From NCBI RefSeq assembly GCF_041228405.1, contig NZ_CP133888.1:620001-684000 (forward strand): DNA of 64,000 bases, written 5' to 3'. The first letter of the stretch is position 1, and each line of letters begins with the position of its first letter. Source of the DNA: Salinilacustrithrix flava (lineage in GTDB: Bacteria > Actinomycetota > Acidimicrobiia > Acidimicrobiales > Salinilacustritrichaceae). A program made the translations under genes and the position numbers. Positions 25,378-34,609 of the stretch are shown in pieces. The notes beneath the pieces are model-generated. The model was not told the origin of the DNA. It was given only the letters and a program-made list of their open reading frames with translations, and did no database searches.

Positions 25378-26757
25378 CTATCCGTGCCGGTCCAGCCCGA
25401 CCGCTGCGATGGCCTCGCGCAGCCCGCGCGCGCGGATCGCCTGGCAGCCCGCGGGCGGCTCGGGGGCGGTGGTGGGCACGAGGACGCGGCGGAAGCCGAG
25501 GCGGGCGGCCTCGGCGAGGCGGCGGTCGATGCGGCCGACCTGGCGGAGCTCACCGGCGAGGCCGACCTCGCCGCACGCGACGAGGTCACCGGGCACGGGC
25601 ACGCCGGTCATGGCCGACACCACCGCCAGCGCCACCCCGAGGTCGGCGGCAGGCTCGGTGGCCCGCACGCCACCGGCGACGGTGACCCACACGTCGAGGT
25701 TGGCGGCGGACACGCCCACCCGCTGGTCGAGCACCGCCAGCAGCATGCCCAGGCGGCTGCTCTCGACGCCCTGTCCCTGGCGGCGTGGCGTGGGGATGGT
25801 GGTGGGCGCGAGCAGGGCCTGGACCTCGACCAGCAGCGGCCGGCCGCCGTCCAGCACCGGGATCACGACCGAGCCGGCCTCGCCGGTGCGACGATCGGCC
25901 AGGAACAGGGCGCTCGGGTCCTCGACGCCGACCAGGCCGGCGTCGGACATCTCGAACACGCCGAGCTCGCCGGTGCCGCCGAAGCGGTGCTTGACGGCGC
26001 GGAGCAGGCGCAGGGCGTGGTGGCGGTCGCCCTCGAAGGAGAGCACGGTGTCGACCAGGTGCTCCAGCACCCGCGGGCCGGCCAGCCCGCCGTCCTTGGT
26101 GACGTGGCCGACCAGCACCACGGCCACGCCGCGTGCGCGGGCCTCGGTGACGAGGCGCTGGGCGCACTCGCGCACCTGCCCGACCGCGCCCGGGGCGGAC
26201 GCCAGCTCGGGGTCGTGCACGGTCTGGATGGAGTCCACGACCATGACGGCGGGCTGGACCGCATCGAGGTGGGCGAGCACGTCGGGCAGGGCGGTGTCGG
26301 CGGCCAGCCACAGCTGGTCGGCGAGGGCGCCGAGGCGCTGGGCCCGCCCCCGCACCTGGGGGGCGGACTCCTCCGCGGTCAGGTACAGGGCCGGCCTGCC
26401 GCTGCCAGCCATCGCCGACGCTGTCTGCAGCAGCAGGGTCGACTTGCCGATGCCGGGCTCCCCGCCGACGAGGGTGACCGAGCCCGGGACCAGACCCCCG
26501 CCGAGGACCCGGTCCAGCTCCGCCACGCCGGTGGGCATGGGGGCGACGTCCTGATCGGTCACCTCCGCGATGGGACGCGCCGGCGTCGCCGGGGCCCCGA
26601 CGCTGCGGGTGACCGAGGACGTGCGCTCCTCCACCAGGGTGTTCCACTCGTCGCAGCCGGTGCAGCGCCCGGCCCACACCGGGGCGCCCGCTCCGCAGGA
26701 GGAGCAGCGGAAGGTGGAGCGGCGGGGCCGGGAGGATCGGGGCCGGGTCGTGGTCAC
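25378..26757 (-). CDS. radA: DNA repair protein RadA
   Basis: 459 residues from the GTG at 26757. N-terminal C4 zinc finger (CSSCGAGAPVWAGRCTGC), RecA-like core with Walker A GGEPGIGKST and the RadA-specific KHRFGGTGELGVFEM segment, and a C-terminal Lon-type domain (VGVSAANLDVWVTVAGG, GEVGLAGELRQV). It drives branch migration at recombination intermediates. It is directly upstream of disA in the same operon, linking repair to c-di-AMP signalling. Confidence 0.97.
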   Translation of the reverse strand: MTTTRPRSSRPRRSTFRCSSCGAGAPVWAGRCTGCDEWNTLVEERTSSVTRSVGAPATPARPIAEVTDQDVAPMPTGVAELDRVLGGGLVPGSVTLVGGEPGIGKSTLLLQTASAMAGSGRPALYLTAEESAPQVRGRAQRLGALADQLWLAADTALPDVLAHLDAVQPAVMVVDSIQTVHDPELASAPGAVGQVRECAQRLVTEARARGVAVVLVGHVTKDGGLAGPRVLEHLVDTVLSFEGDRHHALRLLRAVKHRFGGTGELGVFEMSDAGLVGVEDPSALFLADRRTGEAGSVVIPVLDGGRPLLVEVQALLAPTTIPTPRRQGQGVESSRLGMLLAVLDQRVGVSAANLDVWVTVAGGVRATEPAADLGVALAVVSAMTGVPVPGDLVACGEVGLAGELRQVGRIDRRLAEAARLGFRRVLVPTTAPEPPAGCQAIRARGLREAIAAVGLDRHG

Positions 26758-26798
26758 CGGGCCATCCTCCCCGGACCCCCCGACAAGAACGCGGATGG

Positions 26799-27569
26799 CT
26801 AGGTGCGCACGGGGGTCGACCGTCGCCGGGTGCGGCGCCACATCGCGGCACGGACCAGCACGTAGAGCACCAGCGCGAAGGTGGCAACCGCGGCGACACC
26901 CGCCCACACGAGTCGCTCGGAGCGGCTGACCGTGCCCGTCGCCTGCAGCTCGATGACCTCGCGCTCCACCACCGACGGACGCCAGACGGCGCCGTTCGAG
27001 GCCTGGGTGAGGGCGTTGGAGTCCACCGACCCGGGCATGCGGACCGCGACCTGCACCTCCACCATCTCGTCGATGGCGGCGCCGAGGCGCTCCTCCAGCA
27101 GCTCGATCGGCTCGGCCTCCAGGGCCTCGGCGAGCTCGGGATCCTCGGCGAGCGCACCGGCGCCGGCCGTGAAGTCGACGGTGCCGGTGAAGCGGTAGCG
27201 ACGCTCGGCGAACGCGTCCTCCCGGGTCAGCCGGAAGTCACGGAACGGGCCGCCCTGCCCCGCCACGTCGTCGATCAGCGTGCCGAGCTCCTCGGGGGTC
27301 CCGAAGTCGTGGCGGGCCCGGATCCAGGTGGCGCCGTCGGCCTCCTCCGCCGGCCCGGTCACCTCCCAGCCGGTGTCGGTCAGGTCGCTGAGATCGAGCT
27401 CGTCGAGCAGCTCGGGGCGGCGCGACATGGCGTCCTCGTCCAGCGCGACGGCCAGCTCCACCCGGCCGGCGCCGTCCTCGTCGACGGTGACGTTCAGCTC
27501 GGTCCGGACCTCGCAGCCGGCGAGCGCCAGCAGGAGCAGCAGGGCGAGCCCGGCGCGGCGCACCCGCAC
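26799..27569 (-). CDS. LppM-family lipoprotein
   Basis: 256 residues from GTG. A basic, hydrophobic signal ends in the lipobox LALAGC. The exported domain (TELNVTVDEDGAGRVELAVALDEDAM and RYRFTGTVDF parts) matches the LppM fold of actinobacteria. A C-terminal membrane segment (VWAGVAAVATFALVLYVLV) and a basic tail follow. LppM of M. tuberculosis is surface-located and linked to phagosome manipulation; its general role is unknown. It starts adjacent to the Usp gene's stop codon. Confidence 0.82.
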   Translation of the reverse strand: MRVRRAGLALLLLLALAGCEVRTELNVTVDEDGAGRVELAVALDEDAMSRRPELLDELDLSDLTDTGWEVTGPAEEADGATWIRARHDFGTPEELGTLIDDVAGQGGPFRDFRLTREDAFAERRYRFTGTVDFTAGAGALAEDPELAEALEAEPIELLEERLGAAIDEMVEVQVAVRMPGSVDSNALTQASNGAVWRPSVVEREVIELQATGTVSRSERLVWAGVAAVATFALVLYVLVRAAMWRRTRRRSTPVRT

Positions 27570-27941
27570 TCAGGTGGTCCGCACGACGAGCATGCTGGTG
27601 GGCAGGTGGTGGGACAGCTTGTTCGGCACGGCCCCCACCTTGAAGAACCGGCTCACGCCGGTCATGCCCTTGTTGCCGACGACGACGAGGTCGTAGCCCT
27701 GCTCGGCGGTGTCGATGAGCGCACCCACGGGGTCCTTGTCGACCACGAGGGTGTCGATGTCGACCCCGGCGCCAGCGTGGGCGGCAGCCGCCTCGTCGAC
27801 CACGGACCGTCCCTCGGCCTCCGACGACGCGGTCATGATCGTGAGGCGGGCCCCGGCGGAGCGGGCGACCTCCACTGCTCGGGCCACGGCCTTGTCCGCC
27901 GTGGGGGATCCGTCGGTGCCGACCAGGATGCGCGCGTACAC
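27570..27941 (-). CDS. universal stress protein (UspA family)
   Basis: 123 residues from GTG. The beta-strand YARILVGTDGSPTADKAV and the ATP-binding pattern VVVGNKGMTGVSRFFKVGAVPNKLSHH (the G-x2-G-x9-G-S/N type) identify a Usp domain. DLVVVGNKG is well conserved. Cytoplasmic, stress or energy-related, partner unknown. It precedes the LppM gene with no gap and is divergent from the YjbR gene about 100 nt away. Confidence 0.9.
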   Translation of the reverse strand: MYARILVGTDGSPTADKAVARAVEVARSAGARLTIMTASSEAEGRSVVDEAAAAHAGAGVDIDTLVVDKDPVGALIDTAEQGYDLVVVGNKGMTGVSRFFKVGAVPNKLSHHLPTSMLVVRTT

Positions 27942-28040
27942 GCCGGGAAGCGTAGGCCGGACCGTCCCCGAGCGAAATGTCGTGGATCGTCCACCACCGG
28001 TGGTGCGGATCCACGGGATTTTCCTGTGAGGATGGTCGCC

Positions 28041-28574
28041 ATGGCCCTCGACCCCCTGCAGGCCGTCCGCGACATCGCCCTCGGCTTCCCCGAGGCGGTG
28101 GAGAAGGAGACGGCCGGCCACCCGACCTACCGGGTGCGAGACAAGGTCTTCGTGGGGTGCGGCCAGGACGAGGAGGGTCGGACGACGATCACGGTGAAGG
28201 CGGTGACGGGCGAGCAGGGGACCCTGCTGGCCAAGGGCGACCCCTACTTCCTCCCGAAGTACGTCGGGTCCCGCGGCTGGGTCGGTGTGCGCCTGGACGA
28301 CGAGACCGACTGGCGCAAGGTCCACGAGCTGATCATCGACTCCTACCGCGAGATCGCCCCCGGGCCGCTGGCGATGAGCATCGGGGTCCGCTCGGCCGAG
28401 CGCAGCCGGGCCGCGGCCGCGTTCGTCGCCGTCGGCGGCGTCATCGGCGAGCTGGTCGAGGGCAAGCCACCCAAGGACCAGCAGGTGGCCGAGGACGTCC
28501 AGGAGGACGCCGACGACGGGCCCCGCATCGCGCTCGACCCGGACGATCCCGGGTCCTCCACCGTCGAGCTGTAG
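28041..28574 (+). CDS. MmcQ/YjbR family DNA-binding-like protein
   Basis: 177 residues. MALDPLQAVRDIALGFPEAVEKE, VRDKVFVGCG, and PYFLPKYVGSRGWVGVRLDD give the YjbR pattern; DWRKVHELIIDSYREIAP ends the domain at about residue 115. An extra acidic tail of 60 residues (VAEDVQEDADDG) follows. YjbR proteins have a double-wing fold but no agreed function. An ATG nine bases upstream (28032) is also possible. The gene converges on clpC with 7 nt between stops. Confidence 0.85.
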   Translation: MALDPLQAVRDIALGFPEAVEKETAGHPTYRVRDKVFVGCGQDEEGRTTITVKAVTGEQGTLLAKGDPYFLPKYVGSRGWVGVRLDDETDWRKVHELIIDSYREIAPGPLAMSIGVRSAERSRAAAAFVAVGGVIGELVEGKPPKDQQVAEDVQEDADDGPRIALDPDDPGSSTVEL

Positions 28575-28581
28575 CCGCGCC

Positions 28582-31122
28582 CTACTCGGGGGTGGCGGCG
28601 GCCTCGAGCTCCTCGACCGACGGGGGCACGAAGCCCTCCGCGGAGCGGAACACGATGACGTCCTCGTTCGTCTCGGGGTCGGGCTCGACGTCGACCGTGA
28701 CGATCTCGCCGGCGCGGAACTGCTTGTAGAGCAGCTTCTCCGACAGCGGGTCCTCGACGAAGCGCTGGATCGCCCGGCGCAGCGGACGAGCGCCGAGCGT
28801 GGGGTCGTAGCCCTTGTCGGCCACGTACAGCTTGGCCGCCTGCGTCAGCTCGATGCCCATGCCCTGGGCCTCCATCTGGATGGCCAGCTTGGCGACGAAG
28901 TTGTCGACGATCTGGATGACCTCGTCCTTGCTGAGCTCGTGGAACACGATCGTCTCGTCGATGCGGTTCAGGAACTCGGGCCGGAAGTGGGCCTTCAGGG
29001 CGTCGTTGACCTTCTCCTTCATCTTCTCGTAGGAGACGGCCTCGTCGTTCTTGCCGAAGCCGACCGACTGCTTGCGCAGGTCGGCGGTGCCCAGGTTGGA
29101 GGTCATGATCAGCACGGTGTTGCGGAAGTCCACCGAGCGCCCCTGGGCGTCGGTGAGGCGACCCTCCTCGAGGATCTGCAGCAGCGTGTTGAACACGTCG
29201 GTGTGGGCCTTCTCGACCTCGTCGAAGAGCACGACCGAGAACGGCTTGCGGCGGACGGCCTCGGTGAGCTGGCCCCCCTCCTCGTAGCCGACGTAGCCGG
29301 GAGGCGAGCCGACCAGGCGGCTGACCGTGTGCTTCTCCATGTACTCGGACATGTCGAGGCTGATCATCGAGTTCTCGTCGCCGAACAGGAACTCGGCCAG
29401 GGTCTTGGCCAGCTCGGTCTTGCCGACGCCGGAGGGGCCGAGGAAGATGAACGAGCCGCTGGGGCGCTTGGGGTCCTTGAGACCGGCCCGGGTGCGGCGG
29501 ATGGCCTGGGAGACGGCCTTGATGGCGTCCTCCTGGCCGATGACCCGGCGGTGCAGCTCCTCTTCCATGTTGAGGAGCTTCTGGGTCTCCTCCTCGGTGA
29601 GCTTGTAGACGGGGATGCCGGTCCACACCGACAGCACCTCGGCCACGGCTTCCTCGTCGACCTCGTCGAAGAGGTCGACGCCGGAGTCCTTGATCTCCTG
29701 CTCCTTGGCCTCCTTCTGGCCGAGCAGCTCCTTCTCCTTGTCGCGGAGGCGACCGGCCTCCTCGAAGTCCTGGCGCTCGACCGCGGCCTTCTTGGCCTCG
29801 ACGACGCCGCCCAGCTCGTTCTCGAGCTCCTTGTAGTCCGGCGGGGTCTGCATGCGCTTGATGCGCAGGCGCGAGCCGGCCTCGTCGATGAGGTCGATGG
29901 CCTTGTCGGGCAGGTGCCGGTCGGCGATGTAGCGGTCGGCGAGGTTGGCCGCCGCGACCAGGGCCTGGTCGGTGATGGTGACCCGGTGGTGGGTCTCGTA
30001 GCGGTCGCGCAGGCCCTTGAGGATCTCGATCGTGTGGGCCACGGAGGGCTCCTCGACGATGATCTTCTGGAAGCGGCGCTCGAGGGCGGCGTCCTTCTCG
30101 AGGTGCTTGCGGTACTCGTCGAGCGTGGTGGCACCGATGGTCTGCAGCTCGCCGCGGGCCAGCATCGGCTTGAGGATGCTCGCCGCGTCGATGGCGCCCT
30201 CGGCGGCACCGGCACCCACGAGGGTGTGGAGCTCGTCGATGAACAGGATGATGTCGCCGCGGGTGCGGATCTCCTTGAGCACCTTCTTCAGACGCTCCTC
30301 GAAGTCGCCGCGGTAGCGGGAGCCGGCGACGAGCGCACCGAGGTCGAGCGTGTACAGCTGCTTGTTGTGCAGCGTCTCGGGCACGTCGTCGGCCACGATC
30401 TTCTGGGCCAGGCCCTCGACGATGGCGGTCTTGCCGACGCCGGGCTCGCCCACGAGGACCGGGTTGTTCTTGGTGCGCCGCGACAGCACCTGCATGACCC
30501 GCTCGATCTCGCGGGAGCGACCGATGACCGGGTCGACCTCCTTGTCGCGCGCGAGCTGGGTGAGGTTGCGACCGAACTGGTCGAGCACGAGCGAGCCCGA
30601 CGGGGTGTCCCCGCTGGTGGAGCCGGCGGCGGCGCCGGCCTTCTCGCCACCACCGCTCGGGCCGCCACCGGCGGCACCGGAGCCCTGGTAGCCCGAGAGC
30701 AGCTGGATGACCTGCTGGCGGACCCGGGACAGGTCGGCGCCCAGCTTGACGAGGACCTGGGCAGCGACGCCCTCGCCCTCGCGGATGAGGCCGAGCAGGA
30801 TGTGCTCGGTGCCGATGTAGTTGTGGCCGAGCTGGAGCGCTTCGCGCAGGCTCAGCTCGAGGACCTTCTTGGCCCGGGGGGTGAAGGGGATGTGGCCCGA
30901 CGGCGAGGAGCCGCCCTGGCCGATGATCTCCTCGACCTGGCTGCGGACGGCCTCGAGGGAGATGCCGAGGGACTCGAGGGCCTTGGCGGCCACGCCCTCG
31001 CCCTCGTGGATCAGCCCGAGCAGGATGTGCTCGGTGCCGATGTAGTTGTGGTTGAGGAGCCGTGCCTCTTCCTGCGCGAGCACGACGACTCGGCGGGCAC
31101 GGTCGGTGAAACGTTCGAACAA
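28582..31122 (-). CDS. clpC: ATP-dependent protease ATPase subunit ClpC
   Basis: 846 residues. Two N-terminal Clp repeats (each with the phrase LGHNYIGTEHILLGL or its near copy), then AAA-1 (Walker A GEPGVGKT), a UVR-type coiled middle domain, AAA-2 (Walker A GPSGVGKTE) and the D2-small domain. A Gly/Ser-rich linker follows the N domain. It unfolds substrates for ClpP. The start is TTG at 31122: it gives the canonical (M)FERFTDRARRVV N-terminus and has GGGAGG 8 nt upstream, whereas no ATG or GTG fits. Confidence 0.97.
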   Translation of the reverse strand: MFERFTDRARRVVVLAQEEARLLNHNYIGTEHILLGLIHEGEGVAAKALESLGISLEAVRSQVEEIIGQGGSSPSGHIPFTPRAKKVLELSLREALQLGHNYIGTEHILLGLIREGEGVAAQVLVKLGADLSRVRQQVIQLLSGYQGSGAAGGGPSGGGEKAGAAAGSTSGDTPSGSLVLDQFGRNLTQLARDKEVDPVIGRSREIERVMQVLSRRTKNNPVLVGEPGVGKTAIVEGLAQKIVADDVPETLHNKQLYTLDLGALVAGSRYRGDFEERLKKVLKEIRTRGDIILFIDELHTLVGAGAAEGAIDAASILKPMLARGELQTIGATTLDEYRKHLEKDAALERRFQKIIVEEPSVAHTIEILKGLRDRYETHHRVTITDQALVAAANLADRYIADRHLPDKAIDLIDEAGSRLRIKRMQTPPDYKELENELGGVVEAKKAAVERQDFEEAGRLRDKEKELLGQKEAKEQEIKDSGVDLFDEVDEEAVAEVLSVWTGIPVYKLTEEETQKLLNMEEELHRRVIGQEDAIKAVSQAIRRTRAGLKDPKRPSGSFIFLGPSGVGKTELAKTLAEFLFGDENSMISLDMSEYMEKHTVSRLVGSPPGYVGYEEGGQLTEAVRRKPFSVVLFDEVEKAHTDVFNTLLQILEEGRLTDAQGRSVDFRNTVLIMTSNLGTADLRKQSVGFGKNDEAVSYEKMKEKVNDALKAHFRPEFLNRIDETIVFHELSKDEVIQIVDNFVAKLAIQMEAQGMGIELTQAAKLYVADKGYDPTLGARPLRRAIQRFVEDPLSEKLLYKQFRAGEIVTVDVEPDPETNEDVIVFRSAEGFVPPSVEELEAAATPE

Positions 31123-31300
31123 GGCGCTGCCCTCCCTGGGGGTCGACCAGGACTGATCGGGAGACTCGGACCGCCAGTGTATCCCTGCTCCGGAGCGCTC
31201 CACCGGGGCGGGGCGCGTGGCGGGCCGGACGGGCCCCCCGGTAGCGTGGGCCGCTGCGCCGGACGGCCCGCCACGGCGCCGAGTCCGGCCATCCACCACC

Positions 31301-33136
31301 ATGCCCACCGATCTCAGCAGCATCCCGGGCGCAGGTGGCGGTCGCCGCCGCGGCCGCTCCGGTCCACCGGGACGCCCTCCTCGCCAGTACGACCCCCCGC
31401 TGCTCGGGGACCCCCGTCGCAGCGGCCGCCTCGATGCCCCGCGCCCCCGCTTCGGGCGCCGGCCCAAGGGGCCCAAGGCGTGGACGCCGCGCACCCAGCG
31501 CCGCTCCATCCCCTGGTCGAGCCTGTTCATCGCCCTCGGCTTCGTCCTGCTCGGCACCTACATCTGGACCCAGTTCTGGGGTGCGACCCGCGTCGACGTG
31601 GCCATCACCGGCCTCGAGGACGGCGCCCAGCTCACCCTGGATGAGGCCAGCGGCCTCGACGTGCGCATCGACGTCGCCCAGCTGGACCTCGAGTCGGGGC
31701 TGGAGCCGACGCTGTTCTTCAACGGCCTGCCCGCCGTGGACGACACCTACGAGGTGTCCGAGGACGGCGTGCGCTGGACCCCGCCCCCGCTCGAGGAGGG
31801 CGTGCACGAGCTGTCGATGTCGGTCGGCCGTCCCCTCCTCGACGAGGCCGAGTTCAGCTGGGTCTTCGCCGTCGACGGCACCCCGCCGATGATCGAGGTC
31901 GCCTCCCCCCAGCCGGCCGTGCCCATCTGCTCGCCGGTCACCGTCACGGGCCGGGCCGAGACCGGGCTGGCGAGCATCACGGTCGACGGCGAGGACCTCG
32001 AGCTCGCCGACGACGGCACGTTCACCTTGGAGTACGACAACGCCCCGACCGGCCCGGTGCTGATCCAGGCCCAGGACGTCGCCGGGAACCGGGCCGCCGC
32101 CGAGGTCGTCATCCCCGTCGAGTACCCGTCCTCGCAGTCCATGCACGTCACCGCCGCTGCGTGGGGCTACGCCCCGCTGCGTGAGCACATCATCGAGATG
32201 GTCGACGCCGGCAAGGTCTCGGCCGTCCAGCTCGACATCAAGGACGAGGGCGGCATCGTCGGCTACGACACCGACGTCGACATGGCCCACGAGATCGGGG
32301 CCGTCCGCCAGGAGTACGTGCTCGAGGACGCCATCGAGCTGCTCAAGGGCAAGGGCATGCGCATCATCGGGCGGATCGTGGCCTTCCGCGACGGGCCCAT
32401 GGCCCGGTGGGCCGTCGACAACGGCCGCATGGACTACGTGATCCAGGACAACGAGGGCGGGATGCTGTCGAAGTACGGCGGCTTCACCAACGTCGCCAAC
32501 CCCGACGTGCGCCAGTACAACATCGACCTGGCCATGGAGGCCGTCGACCGCGGCGTCGACGAGATCCTGTGGGACTACGTCCGCCGGCCCGAGGGCGACA
32601 TCGCCGGGATGGTCTTCCCCGGGCTGCAGGTGCCCGAGGGTGGCGACGACCTCGCCGAGAAGCAGGCCGTGAACGACGCCGTCGTGTCCTTCCTGGCCGA
32701 GGCCGGCGACCCGCTCCGCGAGGCGTGCGTGTACCAGGGGGCGTCGCTGTTCGGCGTCGCCGCCCGCAACCCCGACGCCATCGGCCAGCCCGTGCCGGCC
32801 ATCGCCCGCCACGTCGACTACATCGCACCGATGCTGTACCCCTCCCACTGGGTGCGGGGCGAGTACCGGGTCGATCACCCCAACGCCCAGCCCTACGAGA
32901 TCATCACCAAGTCGCTCACCGACTTCCAGACCAAGGCGGCGGGCTCCGGCGTGGCGTTCAACCTGTGGGTGCAGGACTTCTCCATCGGCATCCCCTACGG
33001 GCCGGCCGAGGTGCGGGCCCAGATCGACGCCGCCCGCGACCTGGGCGTGGACAGCTGGCTGCTGTGGAACGCCACCGTGCGCTACACGCCCGAAGCGATC
33101 ACGCCCGACATCGTGGACCTGCCCGGCGAGGAGTAG
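31301..33136 (+). CDS. putative glycoside hydrolase, DUF4015 family
   Basis: 611 residues. The cytoplasmic head is basic and Pro-rich (about 70 residues), followed by one membrane segment (WSSLFIALGFVLLGTYIW), Ig-like/beta-rich repeats (about 90-265), then a TIM-barrel-like domain. That domain has VSAVQLDIKDEGG, MRIIGRIVAFRD, EILWDYVRRPEG and HVDYIAPMLYPSHW, the usual marks of PF13200. It is anchored with the enzyme domain outside and may act on cell-wall or capsular glycan. It is divergent from clpC (180-bp gap). Confidence 0.85.
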   Translation: MPTDLSSIPGAGGGRRRGRSGPPGRPPRQYDPPLLGDPRRSGRLDAPRPRFGRRPKGPKAWTPRTQRRSIPWSSLFIALGFVLLGTYIWTQFWGATRVDVAITGLEDGAQLTLDEASGLDVRIDVAQLDLESGLEPTLFFNGLPAVDDTYEVSEDGVRWTPPPLEEGVHELSMSVGRPLLDEAEFSWVFAVDGTPPMIEVASPQPAVPICSPVTVTGRAETGLASITVDGEDLELADDGTFTLEYDNAPTGPVLIQAQDVAGNRAAAEVVIPVEYPSSQSMHVTAAAWGYAPLREHIIEMVDAGKVSAVQLDIKDEGGIVGYDTDVDMAHEIGAVRQEYVLEDAIELLKGKGMRIIGRIVAFRDGPMARWAVDNGRMDYVIQDNEGGMLSKYGGFTNVANPDVRQYNIDLAMEAVDRGVDEILWDYVRRPEGDIAGMVFPGLQVPEGGDDLAEKQAVNDAVVSFLAEAGDPLREACVYQGASLFGVAARNPDAIGQPVPAIARHVDYIAPMLYPSHWVRGEYRVDHPNAQPYEIITKSLTDFQTKAAGSGVAFNLWVQDFSIGIPYGPAEVRAQIDAARDLGVDSWLLWNATVRYTPEAITPDIVDLPGEE

Positions 33137-33142
33137 CGGCCC

Positions 33143-34477
33143 TCACCGCGGCGCCGGCAGGTGCTGGCGGAACCAGTCGATGGAGAGGTCGGCCACCTGG
33201 TCGAGGGCGCCCGGCTCCTCGAAGAGGTGGGTGGCGCCGGGGACCACCACCAGGTCGTGGGGGCAGCCGAGGTGCGCGGCAGCGCGCCGGTTCAGCGCCA
33301 GGACCTCGGTGTCGGCCCCGCCGACGATGAGCCGCGTCGGGGCCCGCACGTGCGCCAGGTGCTCGCCCGCCAGGTCGGGCCGGCCGCCGCGGGACACGAC
33401 GACGTCGACGAGGTCCGGGCGACGCGCCGCGGCGACGAGCGCCGCGCCCCCGCCCGTGCTGGCACCGAACACGCCGACGCCGAGCCCCTCGACCTCGGCG
33501 AGGGCCCGCACGCCCTCGGACGCGGCGAGCAGGCGCTCGGCCAGCAGGTCGATGTCGAAGACGAAGCGGCGGTCTCCGTCCTCCTCGGGCAGCAGCAGGT
33601 CGAAGAGCAGCGTGGCGAGGCCGGCGTCGCGCAGGGAGTCGGCGACGTGGCGGTTGCGGGAGCTGTGTCGGCTGCTGCCGCTGCCGTGGGCGAAGAGCAC
33701 GAGGCCGCTGGCGCGCTCGGGCACCACGAGCGTGCCGGGGAGGCGGCCGGGACCGACGTCGACGGCGACGTCCACGGTGGCGGCCGGGCGCGAGGCGCGC
33801 GGCGACGCGCCGGAGGCCTGAGCGAGCAGCAGGGCCACGACCTCGTCGTCGGTCGTCTCGGAGAAGTCCTCGTAGTACGCACCGACGGCGCCGAAGCCGG
33901 ACGGTGCGGCGAGGCACAGGACGGCGTCGGCGACCGCCTCCAACCGAGCGACCGCGGCGGGTGAGCCGACCGGCACCGCCACCACGATCCGCGCCGCGCC
34001 CTGGGCCCGGGCCACCCGGACGGCAGCCTCGGCGGTCGACCCCGTGGCGAGGCCGTCGTCGACGACGAGCACCGTCCGGCCCGCCAGGCTGCGCTGCTCC
34101 CGGCCGGGGCGGAAGCGGTGGGCGCGGGCCTCGACCTCGGCTCGCTCGGCGGCGATCGTGCGATCGACGGCGGCCTCCGACGGGGCGACCGCCCGCATGA
34201 TCCGCTCGTCGTGGACGACGACGCCCCCTTCGCCGACCGCCCCCATGGCCAGCTCGCGGTGCCCGGGCACGCCGACCTTGCGGACGATGATCACGTCGAG
34301 CGGTGCTCCCAGGCGCGTGGCCACCTCCGCAGCCACGGGCACGCCGCCGCGGGGCAGCCCGGCGACGAGGACCTCGGGTCCGAGGTCCACGCCGGCGAGC
34401 GCATCGCCGAGGAGCTCACCGGCCTCGACCCGATCCCGGAACGGCAGCCTCACGTCCGTGCCCGTCGGAATGCGCAT
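33143..34477 (-). CDS. fused phosphoribosyltransferase and dienelactone-hydrolase-like protein
   Basis: 444 residues. The N-terminal half (about 1-215) is a PRTase: VAGLPRGGVPVAAEVA near the start and the PRPP loop VLVVDDGLATGSTAEA. The C-terminal half (about 230-444) is an alpha/beta-hydrolase with LVLFAHGSGSSRHSSRN, the nucleophile elbow VFGASTGGGAALV and the His in PGATHLFEE. Fusions of this kind are known in bacteria but their substrates are not. The ATG at 34477 is chosen; it is divergent from the polyprenyl synthase (132-nt gap). Confidence 0.9.
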   Translation of the reverse strand: MRIPTGTDVRLPFRDRVEAGELLGDALAGVDLGPEVLVAGLPRGGVPVAAEVATRLGAPLDVIIVRKVGVPGHRELAMGAVGEGGVVVHDERIMRAVAPSEAAVDRTIAAERAEVEARAHRFRPGREQRSLAGRTVLVVDDGLATGSTAEAAVRVARAQGAARIVVAVPVGSPAAVARLEAVADAVLCLAAPSGFGAVGAYYEDFSETTDDEVVALLLAQASGASPRASRPAATVDVAVDVGPGRLPGTLVVPERASGLVLFAHGSGSSRHSSRNRHVADSLRDAGLATLLFDLLLPEEDGDRRFVFDIDLLAERLLAASEGVRALAEVEGLGVGVFGASTGGGAALVAAARRPDLVDVVVSRGGRPDLAGEHLAHVRAPTRLIVGGADTEVLALNRRAAAHLGCPHDLVVVPGATHLFEEPGALDQVADLSIDWFRQHLPAPR

Positions 34478-34609
34478 GCCCCAGGCGTACCCGACCAGCA
34501 CGCCGTTGACCACCCCCATCTGCCGGGACGCCCGGAGCCGCGACCCGTCCGGCGCCGCGCGCCCGACGGCGACTGCGGCCCTGTCCGAAGGCCCCAGTAG
34601 CCTCCGGCC

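Noticed and set aside
28343..32878. A 1511-codon minus-strand open frame crossing clpC and the DUF4015 gene
   Set aside because: It is low-complexity (Arg/His/Gly/Pro-rich), a shadow of two clearly identified genes in other frames.
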